Source of the DNA: an uncultured candidate division Zixibacteria bacterium
GTDB taxonomy: Bacteria > Zixibacteria > MSB-5A5 > SM1-73
Direction of reading: 5' to 3'
DNA length: 64,000 bases
Assembly (NCBI GenBank): GCA_903908285.1
Contig: CAIVRH010000021.1
Location: forward strand, 16,565 to 80,564
Position numbers and translations under genes: made by a program. Below are positions 35,577 to 43,894 of this stretch, one piece after another (position 1 is the first letter of the stretch; each line of letters starts with the position of its first letter). Under the pieces are notes generated by a model. It saw only the letters and a list, made by a program, of their open reading frames with translations. It had not been told where the DNA came from and ran no database searches.

Positions 35577-35604
35577 TTAAAGTTCAAGGTTCAAAGTTCA
35601 AAGT
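35577..35604. repeat. GTTCAA repeat array
   Basis: Four head-to-tail units around GTTCAAGG/GTTCAAAG immediately after the M48 gene. Same family as 25859-25991 and the borders of the IVP cassette. Confidence 0.6.
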
Positions 35605-35635
35605 CGGAGGATTAACCGATTAAGGGGAGATTTGT

Positions 35636-36898
35636 ATGAAGGGTAAGACCATAATTGAAAAAATCCTTACTCGGGCATCCGGTAAGGATGTCTATGTTAA
35701 CGACCGGGTGTGGGCGGAGGTGGATCTGGCGGTGATACGGGATTTTGGGGGACCGAACGCAGTCTTAGAGTTTGACAAGTTCACCCATAACGGAAAGGTA
35801 AAAGATCCGGATAAAATTGCCATGACCTTTGATTATCAAGCTCCGGCCAAAGACATGAAAGTGGCGCAGAACCAGGTTTTATGCAGGGAATTTGCCAAAA
35901 GGCAGGGGATCAAGAACCTGTTCGACGTACACTGGGGAATCGGGCAGCATGTGCTTTTGGAAAGAGGGATGATCAAACCGGGGTCGGTGGTCGTCGGCAC
36001 CGACAGCCATATGAATCTTTTGGGTGCAGTCGGATCATTTTCCTCGGGTGTCGGTAATACCGATATCGTTGCAGCCTGGTACTCGGGAAAGTCGTGGTTT
36101 AGAGTGCCGGAGACCATTAAAGTCGTTTTTAAGGGAAAATACAAAGAACCGGCATCGGTAAAAGATCTGACCTTGAAGTTTATCCGTGAGATCGGCATGG
36201 ATAAAGCCAATTACAAATCCTTAGAGTTCTACGGAGAGCCAATCGATAATCTCTCCTTGGCCGGTCGATTGACACTGGGAAGCATGATGACCGAGATCAA
36301 TGCCAAGATTGTTTTCATCCAGCCCAACGGTGAACCTCTGGAGTTTTTAAGGCAAAGATGCAAAGGCGAAATCGAGATCGTAACCTCGGATAAAGATGCG
36401 CACTTTTTGGAGGAGATGGAGATAAACGTGGGGAAGCTGATTCCCCAGATTGCCTGTCCCCACAGCCCGGATAACGTTAAACCGGTGGAGGAGGTGGAAG
36501 GAACACCTTTCAATGAGGGATTTATCGGATCCTGCACCAACGGGAGATTGGAGGATTTCAAAGTGGCAGCCAGAATTTTGAAGAAAGCCGGGAAAATCCA
36601 CCCGGAGGTAAGATTGATCATTACCCCGGCCACCAAAGAGGTGGCCATGGAAATGCTCAAAGCCGGATTGTATGAGATTTTTATGAGCGTGGGAGCGATG
36701 GTAACCAATCCCGGATGCAGTTTATGTACGGCAGGACATCACGGGGTCTTGGGAAAAGGAGACGTGCTTTTGTCCACCTCCAACCGGAATTTTTTGGGGA
36801 AACTGGGGAAAGGCGCCGAAGTCTACCTGTGCAGTCCGGCGACGGTGGCAGCATCGGCGGTGGAAGGGAAGATAGTCGATCCGAGGAAGTACTGGTAA
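35636..36898 (+). CDS. leuC: 3-isopropylmalate dehydratase/homoaconitase large subunit family
   Basis: A 420-residue aconitase-superfamily hydratase of the short two-subunit (LeuC/HacA) type. The 4Fe-4S ligands are in GSCTNGRLEDF and NPGCSLCTAGHHG; substrate-binding segments VVGTDSHMNLLGAVGSF and GVGNTDIVAAW are present. LeuC works with a separate small subunit (LeuD), which provides part of the active site. None follows here: the downstream 500 bases hold an IVP pseudogene cassette. Whether the reaction is isopropylmalate, homocitrate or methylmalate isomerisation cannot be decided from this sequence. AGGGGAGA precedes the ATG. Confidence 0.88.
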   Translation: MKGKTIIEKILTRASGKDVYVNDRVWAEVDLAVIRDFGGPNAVLEFDKFTHNGKVKDPDKIAMTFDYQAPAKDMKVAQNQVLCREFAKRQGIKNLFDVHWGIGQHVLLERGMIKPGSVVVGTDSHMNLLGAVGSFSSGVGNTDIVAAWYSGKSWFRVPETIKVVFKGKYKEPASVKDLTLKFIREIGMDKANYKSLEFYGEPIDNLSLAGRLTLGSMMTEINAKIVFIQPNGEPLEFLRQRCKGEIEIVTSDKDAHFLEEMEINVGKLIPQIACPHSPDNVKPVEEVEGTPFNEGFIGSCTNGRLEDFKVAARILKKAGKIHPEVRLIITPATKEVAMEMLKAGLYEIFMSVGAMVTNPGCSLCTAGHHGVLGKGDVLLSTSNRNFLGKLGKGAEVYLCSPATVAASAVEGKIVDPRKYW

Positions 36899-36903
36899 CT
36901 AAC

Positions 36904-37414
36904 AGTTCAAGAGTTCAAAAGTTCAAAGGTTCAATCAGAAATGAAGGTTGAAAGTTTCGAAGATTTAGTTGTCTGGATTAAGGCCAGAGAATTGGTTAAT
37001 AGTGTTTATGCTGTTACAAAAAAGGATAAATTCAAAATAGATTGGGCATTAGTTGATCAGATCAGGCGAGCTGCAATATCGGTAATGTCAAACATCTCCT
37101 AAGGCTTTGAAAGAGGCTCAAATACAGAATTCATCCAATTCCTATACATAGCTAAAGCATCATGTGGGGAAGTGCGTTGTCAGATCATGATTGCTTTTGA
37201 CCAAGGCTATATTGACAAAGACGAATTCAATGATATTTGTAACTTGACCAGAACAGAAGCAGGGATTATCGGGAACTTCATAAATTATCTTAGATCATCA
37301 GGGATGAAAGGTTCAAAATTCAAACCCGCATCAAAATAGTCATCGGAAGAGACGCGAAAAATAGTTATCCCCGATAATTGCAATTGAACTTTTGAACCCT
37401 TGAACTTTTGAACC
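36904..37414 (+). mobile_element. Putative IVP cassette with inverted GTTCAA arrays (decayed)
   Basis: The left border 36904-36934 has GTTCAAGAGTTCAAAAG-type units; the right border 37384-37414 has the reverse complement, TTGAACTTTTGAACCC. Between them is an IVP pseudogene whose last codons run into a further GGTTCAAAATTCAAA unit (37306-37324). The arrangement copies the intact cassette at 12980-13421. Confidence 0.5.
36941..37339 (+). pseudogene. Four-helix-bundle (S23/IVP) gene with in-frame stop
   Basis: A 132-codon frame reading [18 protein letters not shown] at the start, then [12 protein letters not shown], a TAA at 37100-37102 and GFERGSNTEFIQFLYIAKAS. The family consensus at this position is N-I-A-E-G-F-E-R, so the stop replaces the conserved Glu (GAA to TAA, one base). 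Everything else of the family is present, including RCQIMIAFDQGYI and the C-terminal helix. The rest of the frame is open, so decay is recent, or the stop is read through. Confidence 0.85.
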
Positions 37415-37442
37415 GAAAGATTAGCTTGATAGGGGTTATATC

Positions 37443-38120
37443 ATGAAGGGTACATTGGTCAATACCGGCACCGTCTTATTGGGAAGCTCATTGGGCTTGT
37501 TGATCGGCTCAAAGTTTCCCGATAGAATCAAGAACATGGTGATGCATGCTTTGGGATTATCCACGTTTTTGATCGGGCTCAAGATGGCATTCAAAACCGA
37601 GAATATCCTCTTCGTTATAGGCAGCCTGGCAATAGGCGGGATCATCGGCGAGTTATTGAAATTGGAGGAAAGATTGGAGAGTCTGGGGGAGTTCATAAAA
37701 AGAAAAGTCAAATCGGAATCAGGCAGTTTCGTTTTGGGATTCGTCACCTCCAGCCTGGTTTTCTGTATCGGTCCCATGACCATAGTAGGCTCCATTCAAG
37801 ACGGAGTGAGTGGAGATACCAGTCTACTGTATGCCAAATCCTTGATGGATGGTTTTGCCGCGATGGTTTTCGCCTCAAGTTTGGGAGCCGGGGTCATTTT
37901 TTCTTCGCTGACGGTTCTAATTTTTCAAGGGGGGTTGACGATATTAGGATCAAGACTCTCTTTTCTTTTGCAGCCTATGGTCTTGGACGAATTGGCAGCT
38001 ACCGGGGGATTGATTATCGTAGGGATCGGGATTTATCTTTTAGGGATCAAGAAATTAAAGGTGGGAAATTTTCTGCCGGCTTTAGTGATAGTGGTAATCC
38101 TGGCCCTATTGTTCAAGTAG
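37443..38120 (+). CDS. DUF554 family membrane protein
   Basis: A 225-residue polytopic membrane protein matching the DUF554 (YdfK/YqgA-like) family: MKGTLVNTGTVLLGSSLGLLIG at the start, GGIIGELLKLEERLE, and FCIGPMTIVGSIQDG in the middle, followed by hydrophobic segments. Length is standard. The function of the family is unknown, though transport is suspected. It starts just after the right border of the IVP cassette, with AGGGG before the ATG. Confidence 0.9.
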   Translation: MKGTLVNTGTVLLGSSLGLLIGSKFPDRIKNMVMHALGLSTFLIGLKMAFKTENILFVIGSLAIGGIIGELLKLEERLESLGEFIKRKVKSESGSFVLGFVTSSLVFCIGPMTIVGSIQDGVSGDTSLLYAKSLMDGFAAMVFASSLGAGVIFSSLTVLIFQGGLTILGSRLSFLLQPMVLDELAATGGLIIVGIGIYLLGIKKLKVGNFLPALVIVVILALLFK

Positions 38121-38192
38121 TGCAAAATCTATACAATCTATTGGATTTGGGCATCCGTATTAACAACAACTTCTTTTGCGGGAGGGCATTTC

Positions 38193-39278
38193 ATGACCAC
38201 CGTCAGTTCGGAAACCAAAATACTGGATTTAAGACCGGAACATATCCGGGGGAAATTAGGGAGCAAAAGCAAGGTTTGTCTTTTGAATTCGCATGAGATC
38301 TTCGGAGTTTTGAAAGACGAGAAGGTGATTGTAATGGCTTGCAATATCAGGATCAAACATGTGATCCCTGGTATAATGAGAGCAGCGGAAGAGCTGGATT
38401 CAATAGTAGCGTTCGAATTAGCCAAGACCGAAGGTAGTGTAAATGGAGGTTACACCGGTCAAACTCCCCGGATATTTTTCGAAACCATCGTAGGTTATGC
38501 CGAGGAGATGAAGTTTGGCAAGCCCTTCTTCATTCACGGGGATCATACCGTGGTCAAGGACACCACCCCCGAAGCTTTCAATTCGGCCCAAGAGCAGATT
38601 ATGGCAGAAATCGAAGCAGGTTATACCTCCATAGCCATCGACGCTTCGTTCAACGAGTTGGAAGATAACATTCGCATCACCAGCCGACTGGCTTCACTTA
38701 TACAGCCTTTAGGTTTGGAGGTGGAGGTGGGTGAGGTAAAATCTGCCGGACAGGAAGCGGTTATTACCACAGTGGAGGAAGCCACTACATTCATCGATGG
38801 TCTGGTGGGCAATGGGATCCATCCCGATCTTTTAGCCATCAACAACGGTTCAAAACACGGGAATTATCTGGAGGGGGAAAAGATCTTCATCGATTTGAAC
38901 CGGACCAGAGAGATTTTCGATGCGATCAAGCCCAAGGGGGTATGTATCGCCCAGCATGGCATTACCGGCACCCCCCTCGAGATAGTGGGCAAATTTGCCG
39001 ACTTTGGAATCCGTAAAGGTAATGTAGGAACTGAATGGCAAAACATCGCACACCAGTTTATGCCTGATGACCTCATGGACCAGATGAAGAAATGGGCCGG
39101 CGAAAAGAAGAAAGATATAAAATTCGCCACGCGTGAATTCAAAAAAGAGATAGATTCCATCCCCCGGAAGAACGTCCAACAGATAGAACAGAAAGCATAC
39201 GAGGTGGCATGTTCGTATATCTCCGGTTTTAAAGCGAAGAATTTAGCCGGTCTATTTAAAACGAAGCTTCTGAAGTAG
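38193..39278 (+). CDS. fba: Class II fructose-bisphosphate aldolase family protein
   Basis: A 361-residue zinc-dependent aldolase. The catalytic and zinc-binding segment FFIHGDHTVVKD, SIAIDASF, VGEVKSAGQEA, INNGSKHGNY and AQHGITGTP are all visible, as expected for class II aldolases acting in glycolysis and gluconeogenesis. The N-terminal 40 residues differ from standard FbaA and the overall similarity is of the divergent type found in uncultured lineages, so another ketose-bisphosphate aldolase substrate is possible. GCGGGAGGGC precedes the ATG. Confidence 0.87.
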   Translation: MTTVSSETKILDLRPEHIRGKLGSKSKVCLLNSHEIFGVLKDEKVIVMACNIRIKHVIPGIMRAAEELDSIVAFELAKTEGSVNGGYTGQTPRIFFETIVGYAEEMKFGKPFFIHGDHTVVKDTTPEAFNSAQEQIMAEIEAGYTSIAIDASFNELEDNIRITSRLASLIQPLGLEVEVGEVKSAGQEAVITTVEEATTFIDGLVGNGIHPDLLAINNGSKHGNYLEGEKIFIDLNRTREIFDAIKPKGVCIAQHGITGTPLEIVGKFADFGIRKGNVGTEWQNIAHQFMPDDLMDQMKKWAGEKKKDIKFATREFKKEIDSIPRKNVQQIEQKAYEVACSYISGFKAKNLAGLFKTKLLK

Positions 39279-39346
39279 GATAGAATTAATAATTGATAGA
39301 TTAAGCCAAAGCTTGATATTCTTGGATTATTACTTTTGGAAAATAC

Positions 39347-39374
39347 TTGACAAAACTGATTTTTATGGTATAAT
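39347..39374 (+). promoter_or_regulatory. Consensus sigma-70 promoter of the ncRNA
   Basis: TTGACA (39347-39352), a 16-base spacer and TATAAT (39369-39374): both hexamers are perfect. Transcription should start near 39381. Confidence 0.88.
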
Positions 39375-39380
39375 GCGTGA

Positions 39381-39655
39381 TAACTAAACCGAGGTGTGCC
39401 TATCGAGTAGATTGTTAAAGGGTTTGTTTAGTAGAATGGTAAGATCGCTTGGCACTTGATATTAATTGACTGATCAGCCAAGCATATTTAAGTATACGTG
39501 CAGGCTTTAACCTTAAAGGTGTATTACACCTGGGGGGAAAGTCCGAGCAAAACCCTTTAACTTAAAGAGAGCATGTGAACTTTATAACCGAGTGGTTCTA
39601 TCCTGGAGTTAAAACTTCAGGGATATGTTAAACTTTGAACTTTCTCGGTTTTTTT
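39381..39655 (+). ncRNA. Probable structured RNA upstream of porU, about 275 nt
   Basis: A transcript running from the perfect promoter to an intrinsic terminator (CTCGGTTTTTTT) without an ORF. Helices found by eye: AAACCGAG (39386-39393) with CTCGGTTT (39644-39651), joining 5' and 3' ends; TTAAAGGGTTT (39415-39425) with AAACCCTTTAA (39550-39560), 11 bp; GCTTGGC/GCCAAGC (39447-39453, 39477-39483); AGGTGT/ACACCT (39517-39522, 39526-39531); and a hairpin at about 39599-39625. AACCGAG at 39576-39582 can compete for the same CTCGGTT, forming the terminator stem instead. A segment GGGGGGAAAGTCCGAGC (39532-39548) resembles the RNase P P4 strand, and GGTAAGATCGC (39438-39448) another RNase P motif, but the order and the rest do not fit. 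The class is unidentified: an independent small RNA or a leader of porU. Confidence 0.7.
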
Positions 39656-39659
39656 ATTT

Positions 39660-42600
39660 ATGAAACGCTCTGGATTAACCATATTCTTCCTTATCTTCCA
39701 TTGGCTGATTGCTACGTCGGGCGGATGGGCATCGGCAGCCAATTCTACCTCTGAATATAATGACCTGCAAGTTTTGAAATCGGATCAGGAAGGGGTGATT
39801 TTCAAATATTTAGTACCAGAGCTGAATTTTGGTAGACTTGAGTTAAGCGGGCGGAATTACGATCTGGTTAATATCGATAATTGCGCTCTTTCCAACCTCC
39901 CGGGAAAGCCACAACTTCCGGTGAGAACCGTGATCATAGGGGTCCCGTTGGAAGGGGATATCAGGGTTGAAGTTTTAGACCGGAATCAAACCGAGCGGAC
40001 CGGTATCAATTTAGCTTATGCCTCTAAAATAGAACCAAGCCAGGAGAACTCCGTGGGTTATGATCTTAGCCCTTCAAAAAATGTAAATTTGCCCGACCGG
40101 TACCAACCTGACGATATGGTTGTCTTTGATTCTCCTGTCCTTTTAAGGAATCAGAGAATCATTGAATTGAGAATATTTCCGCTTCAGTATAACGCCGCCC
40201 AAAAAAGCATCCGGTGTTATTCTCAAATTACGGTAAAGGTAAGTTTTTCCACCCCCGGGAAAGAGGCGCAGACCGGAGCTAAGGATCTTTTTGAGAGGAT
40301 TTACCGGAACACGCTGCTTAATTATAACGAATCGAGGGGATGGAGAAGGGCCGCCGAAGAGAAAGGTGGATTGAAACCGGGAACGGAATATCCCTTCGGT
40401 TTCTCGGACAACTGGTACAAGCTGATAATCAGGGAGAATGGAATATACAAAATCGACCGAAACATGCTGATCCAGGCAGGAGTGCCGGTTAGCTCTTTAG
40501 ATCCCAGAACCCTGCGTTTATTCAATGGAGGAGGAAAGGTTTTGCCTTTGGATAATTCCAATCCCTTTTTGGAACTGGAGGAATTAGCCGTATTCGTATC
40601 CGGGGAGGAAGATGGTAAATTTGACGCCGGAGATTATATCCTCTTCTATGGCTGGTCCCCCAACGATTGGGAGTATGATTCGACAGGCAACCAGGCGATT
40701 TTTCATACCAATCCCTTCACTAACGATAATGTTTTCTGGCTTACCTTCAATCCCAGCATCCCCTTTCCCGAACCGGCTAAAAGGATGCAGATTAGAAACG
40801 GGAGCTTATCGGTACCCAACCCGGTCATACCGCAGAAATTCAAATCAAGAATTCATTTTGAACAGGATAATACTCTAAGATATTATTCATCCGGTTATGT
40901 GGCGGACTACTTCAACTGGTACTGGATGGAGAGCGCTTCCGCCCGCATGTATGCAAGCTTGCCGGGGGCGGTTCCTCAAGATACCGGTTGGATCAAGGTG
41001 AAGCATACCGAATCGTATCCCAGCATCTATGTTAACGCTGTCCCGGTCGAGATCGTAGATTCCCTCTCTTCGGCTTCTTTAACGGTTGCCCGAAGCCACG
41101 ATTTTCACGGGGGGGTGGTGGATACCGTGGATATAGTGTTCCCCGGCACGGTATATTTAGACTGGTATGAAATCGAATATCCGCGAAAATTCGAATGCTA
41201 TGACCGGCAACTATCGTTCGAAAATCCGGATTTTTCCGGGGCGGTTCAGTTCAATATCTCCAACCTCTTTTCCCCCCAGATTTATCTGTTTGACGTGACC
41301 AGCTATTTTGAGGTCAAGAAGATCGACGGTTACCAGATCGATGGGGAGTTCGTCAGGTTCCAGGATACTACCTCGGTTGACTCCAAGACCCGGTACGTTT
41401 TGATAGATGAAAGCCGGCTCAAAGGGCCGGCTGGATTCTACTCTGACGAAAAATCCAGTTTAAAAGATACCACACTTCAAGTCGATTTTATTATCATCAC
41501 CCCCCAGGATTTCTATGATCAAATGCAGAGATTGCTGGATTTCCGCAGATCATATAATCAGATGTCGGTTCGGTTAGTCAAAGCTCAGGATATATATGAT
41601 GAATTCTCCGGCGGCCTGATCGATCCGGTAGCGATTCGCGATTTCCTGAAATATGCATATAAATACTGGAACAGGCCCGCTCCTGCATTCACGCTTTTGG
41701 TGGGGGACGGGAATTATGATTATAAAAACAATCTGGGAACCGGATCGGTAAATTTAATCCCCCCCTTTACCCCGGTGTGGGAGGGGGATCGTTCGGTATC
41801 CGACGAGAATTACATTTATTTCGGTAAATATGGCTATCTGGATTCAGATTCCACCTTTGGACCTTTGGGAAGAAAGCTGGATATGGTGATCAGCCGTTGG
41901 CCGGTGAGAACTGGTGAGGAGGTGGATGTTTTGCTGGACAAGGTGATCGGTTATGAGCAAACACCCGAATTCGGCACCTGGCGGGATCTTATCACCTTGG
42001 TAGCGGACGATGAATTTACCAACGAATCGAATTCCGAAGCTTTTCATACCCAGGATACGGAAGAGCTAACGAAATATCATATCCCGGCCAATTTCAATCT
42101 TTCCAAGATATATCTGATGGAATATCCTTTTGATTTCAAGCATGAAAAACCTCAAGCGGAAGAAGCCATTATCAACGCATTCAATTCCGGCGCCGTTATA
42201 ATCAATTATATGGGGCACGGTAATCCGGATGTATGGGCTCACGAGAAAGTATTTAAACGGAGCCAGGATATTCCTCGCCTGAACAACCAGCGCAAGCTTC
42301 CCCTGGTGTACACATCCTCGTGCAGCATCGGATTGTTTTTCAACCCTACCGGGGAAGGTATGGCGGAGGAGCTGCTAAGAGCGGAGGACAAAGGATCCAT
42401 CGCCACTATCTCTGCTACCTGGTTAGTCTATCCCGATCCCAACGCCGCGTTGAATTTCAAAGTATATGATCTTCTTCTTAAGTCGGATTCTCTTTCCATC
42501 GGAGAGGCACTATTCACGGCAAAACTTCTAAGACAGCCCAATTCCAATGACCGGCAGTACGTTCTTTTTGGGGATCCGGTGATGAAGCTGGGTTTGCCGG

Positions 42601-43652
42601 AATTAAGAACGGAAATCACCTCCGTTTCTCCGGAGACCCTTTCGGCTTTGAGCTTGGTAGAGGTGGAAGGTGAGGTTAAAGATGAGCTGGGTGGAGTTCT
42701 AACCAGCTTCAACGGAACAACTAAGGTTTTAGCCTTCGATTCCGAAAGGGCAAAAGTTCACACCATGCCTAACGGGGGAAAGGTGGATTATAATCTGCCG
42801 GGTTTGGTGATTTTTAGAGGGGATGCCGAGGTGAAGGACGGGAAATTCCTGGTGAATTTTGTGGTGCCCAAGGATATTAGTTACGGAGGTAATACCGGAA
42901 GAATCAGCGTATACCTTTCTAACCAAAATCAAGATGGAGCGGGGGTAAAAGACTCTTTGGTGATCCGGGGATCAGATACTACAGTGATCGACACCACCGG
43001 ACCAGAGATAACCTGGCACTTCGATGATCAAACCAGTTTTACCGAAGGAGAAACTATCCTGCCCAGTTCACAGTTAAGGCTTTCTTTGTTTGATGAACAT
43101 GGAATAAATATCACCGGAGAAGTGGGACACGGAATAACCCTGGTAATCGATCAAGATTTAACGCACTCCATCGATCTCTCCGAAGATTTCGAATACGAAC
43201 CGGGGAGTTATCAAGAGGGCGGGCTTTCCTATCAATTTTCCGGCCTCTCGGAAGGAGAGCATAGTTTTTCCGTCAAAGCCTGGGATAATGCTAACAATTC
43301 TTCCCTGATATCGGTAAATGTGGTGGTGAGGGCACAAAGAGAACTAACGCTTACCGAGGTGATGAACTATCCTAATCCCTTCTCCCGGGTCACCAATTTC
43401 TATTACCGCCTTTCCTCTGCTGCTGAAAGAGTGGAAGTAAAAATATTCACCCTGGCAGGAAGGACGATTCGGGAGATACCTTATGCTTCAGCCCAGAGCG
43501 GGATCAACTTTTCCACCACCTGGGATGGAAAGGATCAAGAAGGAGATGATGTGGCTAACGGGATTTATATATACAAGATCACGGCCGAAGGGACGTTGAA
43601 CGGTAAGAGTGAAAAAGCGGAAGCTTTGGGTAAAGCCGTGGTGGTAAGGTAG
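39660..43652 (+). CDS. porU: PorU-like C25 (gingipain-type) peptidase with FlgD-like C-terminal domain
   Basis: A 1330-residue secreted protease. It has a signal peptide (about residues 1-26, ending WASAA), a long beta-rich N-terminal region, the C25 caspase-like domain with catalytic His853 (NYMGHGNPDVWAHE) and Cys888 (VYTSSCSIGLF), Ig-like domains and a C-terminal FlgD-like sorting domain (NYPNPFSRVTNFYYRLS...GIYIYKI). In Bacteroidota PorU is the T9SS sortase and its gene is followed by porV; the next gene here is PorV-like, which supports the assignment over an ordinary gingipain. The ATG at 39660 lies 5 bases after the T-run of the upstream RNA and no Shine-Dalgarno is visible. Confidence 0.85.
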   Translation: MKRSGLTIFFLIFHWLIATSGGWASAANSTSEYNDLQVLKSDQEGVIFKYLVPELNFGRLELSGRNYDLVNIDNCALSNLPGKPQLPVRTVIIGVPLEGDIRVEVLDRNQTERTGINLAYASKIEPSQENSVGYDLSPSKNVNLPDRYQPDDMVVFDSPVLLRNQRIIELRIFPLQYNAAQKSIRCYSQITVKVSFSTPGKEAQTGAKDLFERIYRNTLLNYNESRGWRRAAEEKGGLKPGTEYPFGFSDNWYKLIIRENGIYKIDRNMLIQAGVPVSSLDPRTLRLFNGGGKVLPLDNSNPFLELEELAVFVSGEEDGKFDAGDYILFYGWSPNDWEYDSTGNQAIFHTNPFTNDNVFWLTFNPSIPFPEPAKRMQIRNGSLSVPNPVIPQKFKSRIHFEQDNTLRYYSSGYVADYFNWYWMESASARMYASLPGAVPQDTGWIKVKHTESYPSIYVNAVPVEIVDSLSSASLTVARSHDFHGGVVDTVDIVFPGTVYLDWYEIEYPRKFECYDRQLSFENPDFSGAVQFNISNLFSPQIYLFDVTSYFEVKKIDGYQIDGEFVRFQDTTSVDSKTRYVLIDESRLKGPAGFYSDEKSSLKDTTLQVDFIIITPQDFYDQMQRLLDFRRSYNQMSVRLVKAQDIYDEFSGGLIDPVAIRDFLKYAYKYWNRPAPAFTLLVGDGNYDYKNNLGTGSVNLIPPFTPVWEGDRSVSDENYIYFGKYGYLDSDSTFGPLGRKLDMVISRWPVRTGEEVDVLLDKVIGYEQTPEFGTWRDLITLVADDEFTNESNSEAFHTQDTEELTKYHIPANFNLSKIYLMEYPFDFKHEKPQAEEAIINAFNSGAVIINYMGHGNPDVWAHEKVFKRSQDIPRLNNQRKLPLVYTSSCSIGLFFNPTGEGMAEELLRAEDKGSIATISATWLVYPDPNAALNFKVYDLLLKSDSLSIGEALFTAKLLRQPNSNDRQYVLFGDPVMKLGLPELRTEITSVSPETLSALSLVEVEGEVKDELGGVLTSFNGTTKVLAFDSERAKVHTMPNGGKVDYNLPGLVIFRGDAEVKDGKFLVNFVVPKDISYGGNTGRISVYLSNQNQDGAGVKDSLVIRGSDTTVIDTTGPEITWHFDDQTSFTEGETILPSSQLRLSLFDEHGINITGEVGHGITLVIDQDLTHSIDLSEDFEYEPGSYQEGGLSYQFSGLSEGEHSFSVKAWDNANNSSLISVNVVVRAQRELTLTEVMNYPNPFSRVTNFYYRLSSAAERVEVKIFTLAGRTIREIPYASAQSGINFSTTWDGKDQEGDDVANGIYIYKITAEGTLNGKSEKAEALGKAVVVR

Positions 43653-43894
43653 GAGAATGAAATGAGGAGGAAACCGAAAATGAGACAGGGTAAGGGTGAT
43701 TCGACATGACAACATGTCGGTTATGGGTTTAAGCAGAAGTTATCATTTATGAAAATTATGCCGATTCTAACAGATAAGCAGAATTGGATAATCAACGATT
43801 AAACATATAAAGGAAAGAAACTAATACTACTCTTATGTTCATATCCAAGCTCCCCCCAGATAAAGACAAAAGAGTATCCGAAGGAGGTTTAAAG

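Noticed and set aside
39381..39655. RNase P RNA
   Set aside because: The GGAAAGTCC core and a GGTAAGA-like motif are present, but in the wrong order. The ACAGAA..CGGCUUA-type conserved region is missing and the RNA is too short. Could be chance; a covariance-model search would decide.
39381..39659. T-box leader of porU
   Set aside because: There is no AGGGTGGNACCGCG T-box sequence, and porU is not an amino-acid-related gene.
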